8,470 nucleotides of DNA, from the NCBI GenBank assembly GCA_021299675.1, contig JAJTIF010000369.1, positions 1-8,470 on the forward strand, read 5' to 3'. The position numbers and the translations under genes were made by a program. This DNA is from Pseudomonadota bacterium. Lineage in GTDB: Bacteria > Bdellovibrionota > Bacteriovoracia > Bacteriovoracales > Bacteriovoracaceae. Positions 7,030 through 8,470 of this stretch are shown here, piece after piece. Below the pieces are notes generated by a model. The model ran no database searches, was not told where the DNA came from, and was given only the letters and a program-made list of their open reading frames with translations. Position 1 is the stretch's first letter. Every line of letters starts with the position of its first letter.

Positions 7030-7473
7030 TCAATTGAGAATTTTAGTAACAAGTTCCTGGGCCATTCCATCTACTTCACTATGAAACTTGGCAGAGTTTG
7101 CCTTGAGTTCTTTTTCGAAGTTCATTCGAGAGTCTTCAACAAATGAGTTGATTTCTTTTTCTGTTTTCTTCAGCTCATCACCAAGTTTCGTTTGGATGGC
7201 TGTCTTGCCTTGATTTAAAACCTTCATTGCTTCTTTGTTGGCGGAATCAATCTTAGCTTTATATTCCTTGCTCATCTGATTAACTTTTTCAAACGTATCA
7301 TCAGCGCTGTTCTCAAGCTTTACAGTTTTCTCTTCACGGTTTTCGAGAACAAATTGAAGATGATTGAGGAACAAAAATTTTGCGAGAATAAAAATAACGA
7401 AAACAAGAATGAATTGAGGCAGTAGAGATGAATCAACTCCGAGCTGAGTGAATATGGCCTTAATGGTATCCAT
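7030..7473 (-). CDS. atpF': F-type ATP synthase Fo subunit b' (AtpF', second stalk subunit)
   Basis: This 147-residue protein is the b' partner that pairs with b in the peripheral stalk. It has one transmembrane helix (about 18-37, LPQFILVFVIFILAKFLFL) near the N-terminus, then HLQFVLENREEKT, where b-family proteins carry a similar L..R...I segment, and a long charged helix to the end. The N-terminus has no signal peptide, unlike the neighbouring b. The start is chosen as the ATG at 7473, with a weak GGGA 9 bases upstream. A TTG at 7488 would add five residues and has no better binding site. It is the first atp gene, with a candidate promoter just upstream. Calling it b' rather than b depends on its position before a second b-like gene. 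Confidence 0.9.
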   Translation of the reverse strand: MDTIKAIFTQLGVDSSLLPQFILVFVIFILAKFLFLNHLQFVLENREEKTVKLENSADDTFEKVNQMSKEYKAKIDSANKEAMKVLNQGKTAIQTKLGDELKKTEKEINSFVEDSRMNFEKELKANSAKFHSEVDGMAQELVTKILN

Positions 7474-7509
7474 GTATGAGAGTCCCAAGGTTGGTTAATT
7501 AGCTGTATT

Positions 7510-7538
7510 TAAATAAGCTTGGGAGGGGGTTAGGTCAA
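7510..7538 (-). promoter_or_regulatory. Candidate sigma70-type promoter of the atp operon
   Basis: On the minus strand TTGACC (7538-7533, five of six bases of the -35 consensus) is followed by a 17-base C-rich spacer and TATTTA (7515-7510), a weak -10. Transcription would begin near 7503, about 30 bases before the atpF' ATG at 7473. The 69-bp gap shows no convincing terminator hairpin, so read-through from parB and the bactofilin gene is also possible. Confidence 0.5.
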
Positions 7539-7542
7539 GAGG

Positions 7543-7878
7543 TTATTTCTTGTCTTTCATCTTAGTGACACCGTGGAAAATGACTCCTTCTTCGACAACA
7601 AGCGACGGAGAAATAACAGTCCCCTCAAACCGCGCGGGGCGTCTAATCTCAACCCTTGAAGAAGCTTTTACATTTCCCTTAACGGATCCAGAAATAATCA
7701 CGACATTGGCGTTAATGTCGGCGTTAATAATGGCACCTTCGGAAATGATCAGCGTGTCATTTGAAAAAACAGAACCGTTAACGACTCCGGCAATTCTTAC
7801 GATGCCGCTAAATGAAAGGTTGCCTTCAAACTTGCAACCTTCCTCAATAATCGCACAAATTTCATTTCTTTTTGACAC
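7543..7878 (-). CDS. Bactofilin (polymer-forming cytoskeletal protein)
   Basis: Bactofilins polymerise without nucleotides into filaments through a right-handed beta-helix, and act in cell shape, polar organisation and chromosome positioning. This 111-residue protein is nearly all beta-helix core (about 12-105). It has short repeating strands with regular Gly, Val and Ile turns, such as FEGNLSFSGIVRIAGVVNGS, IISEGAIINADINANVVIISG and ARFEGTVISPSLVVEEG. It has only short charged ends and no transmembrane segment. The start is GTG with AGGA 5 bases upstream. A nearby ATG is out of frame. The binding site overlaps the parB stop region and the gap is 7 bases, so translation may be coupled to parB. 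The paralogue type cannot be told from this sequence. Confidence 0.93.
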   Translation of the reverse strand: MSKRNEICAIIEEGCKFEGNLSFSGIVRIAGVVNGSVFSNDTLIISEGAIINADINANVVIISGSVKGNVKASSRVEIRRPARFEGTVISPSLVVEEGVIFHGVTKMKDKK

Positions 7879-7885
7879 GAGAGTC

Positions 7886-8470
7886 CTATTTCATCAGATA
7901 CCCAAAGATATCATTAAATTCAGCTTCGTTGCTAAATTTAATTGTAATCTGGCCGGCACCATTTTTCTTAGCTTTTAAGGCAAAGTGAAACCCAGTTTTT
8001 TTCTCAAGGCGGTCGCGCAACTGAGTGTAGTGCTCAAGAACTACGCCTGCAGCATCCTTGGACTTTGTCTTTTTCTTTGCTGATGCCTTGGTGAGCTCTT
8101 CGAGTTCTCGCACTGAGAGGTTTTTTGATACCGCTTCATTGGCAAGTCTTTTAGCTGTCTCATCATCACCAACCGCAGCCAGAACTTTGGCATGACCAAA
8201 GCTCAAAAGCTCTTTGTTAAGCATCATAATGATGTCTTTGGGCAGCTTGAGAACGCGCAAGAAGTTTGCAACCGTTGAGCGCTCTTTTCCAACTTTTTTT
8301 GCTACTTCTTCTTGTGTTAACCCAAACTCATTCATGAGTTGAAAGTATGCCAGGGCTTCTTCGATACAGTTTAAGTCTGCTCTCTGCACGTTCTCGATGA
8401 TGGACATCACCATGTGCTCTTTTTTCGTCGCACGCTTAATGACCACAGGAACTCTTTCAAGACCCGCCAA
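7886..8470 (-). CDS. parB: Chromosome partitioning protein ParB, C-terminal 194 residues (start beyond the window)
   Basis: ParB binds parS sites near the origin, spreads as a CTP-dependent clamp, and works with the ATPase ParA to segregate chromosomes. The frame is open through the right edge, where the first codon (Leu, TTG) is internal: LAGLERVPVVI is what normally follows the GERRxRA CTP-binding motif, which lies outside. Visible parts are the ENVQRADLNCIEEALAY motif (26-42), the helix-turn-helix LTQEEVAKKVGKERSTVANFLRVLKLP (51-77) that reads parS, SFGHAKVLAAV (90-100), a Lys-rich linker (127-138), and the C-terminal dimerisation domain (about 145-194). It ends with TAG, 7 bases before the bactofilin GTG. 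Presumably parA lies beyond the right edge. Confidence 0.96.
   Translation of the reverse strand: MAGLERVPVVIKRATKKEHMVMSIIENVQRADLNCIEEALAYFQLMNEFGLTQEEVAKKVGKERSTVANFLRVLKLPKDIIMMLNKELLSFGHAKVLAAVGDDETAKRLANEAVSKNLSVRELEELTKASAKKKTKSKDAAGVVLEHYTQLRDRLEKKTGFHFALKAKKNGAGQITIKFSNEAEFNDIFGYLMK

Noticed and set aside
7550..7978. 142-codon plus-strand open frame
   Set aside because: It is antisense to the bactofilin gene and the end of parB, both well supported on the other strand.
7474..8470. parS site near parB
   Set aside because: No sequence close to the TGTTTCACGTGAAACA consensus was found by eye in this region.

Overview
The window reads as ordinary core-genome DNA of a Gram-negative bacterium. 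Everything recognisable is transcribed leftwards (minus strand). Gene order is parB, a bactofilin, then atpF'-atpF-atpH-atpA-atpG-atpD-atpC, with no atpB (subunit a) or atpE (subunit c) in the cluster. Moderate-to-low GC, a b/b' stator pair attached to the F1 genes, a b subunit with a signal-peptide-like N-terminus, and chromosome-partitioning genes next to the ATP synthase suggest the former deltaproteobacteria. Bdellovibrionota (Bdellovibrio/Bacteriovorax-like) seems most likely. This taxonomic placement is inference from gene order and protein character, not from a database match.

Layout from right to left. The right edge holds the C-terminal 194 residues of ParB. Seven bases after it is a short bactofilin with a GTG start. 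A 69-bp gap follows, with no convincing terminator and a plausible sigma70-type promoter. Then come seven tightly packed ATP synthase genes, with gaps of 2 to 18 bp and one 4-bp overlap (GTGA). A strong intrinsic terminator lies 13 bp after atpC. A 158-bp intergenic stretch (1507-1664) holds that terminator plus short direct repeats in front of the next gene. The left 1.5 kb is one long open frame that starts at 1506 and runs off the left edge. It encodes an uncharacterised membrane-anchored protein with a long low-complexity linker.

The seven atp genes encode the complete F1 sector (alpha, beta, gamma, delta, epsilon) and the peripheral stalk (b, b') of an F-type ATP synthase. The proton-conducting a and c subunits must be encoded elsewhere. 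ParB and the bactofilin belong to chromosome segregation and cell architecture, and may be translationally coupled.

No RNA genes, insertion sequences, CRISPR arrays or phage genes were seen. I do not see a clear novel system. The points most worth a second look are the unrecognised left-hand gene, the repeats at its promoter, and the parB-bactofilin pairing.
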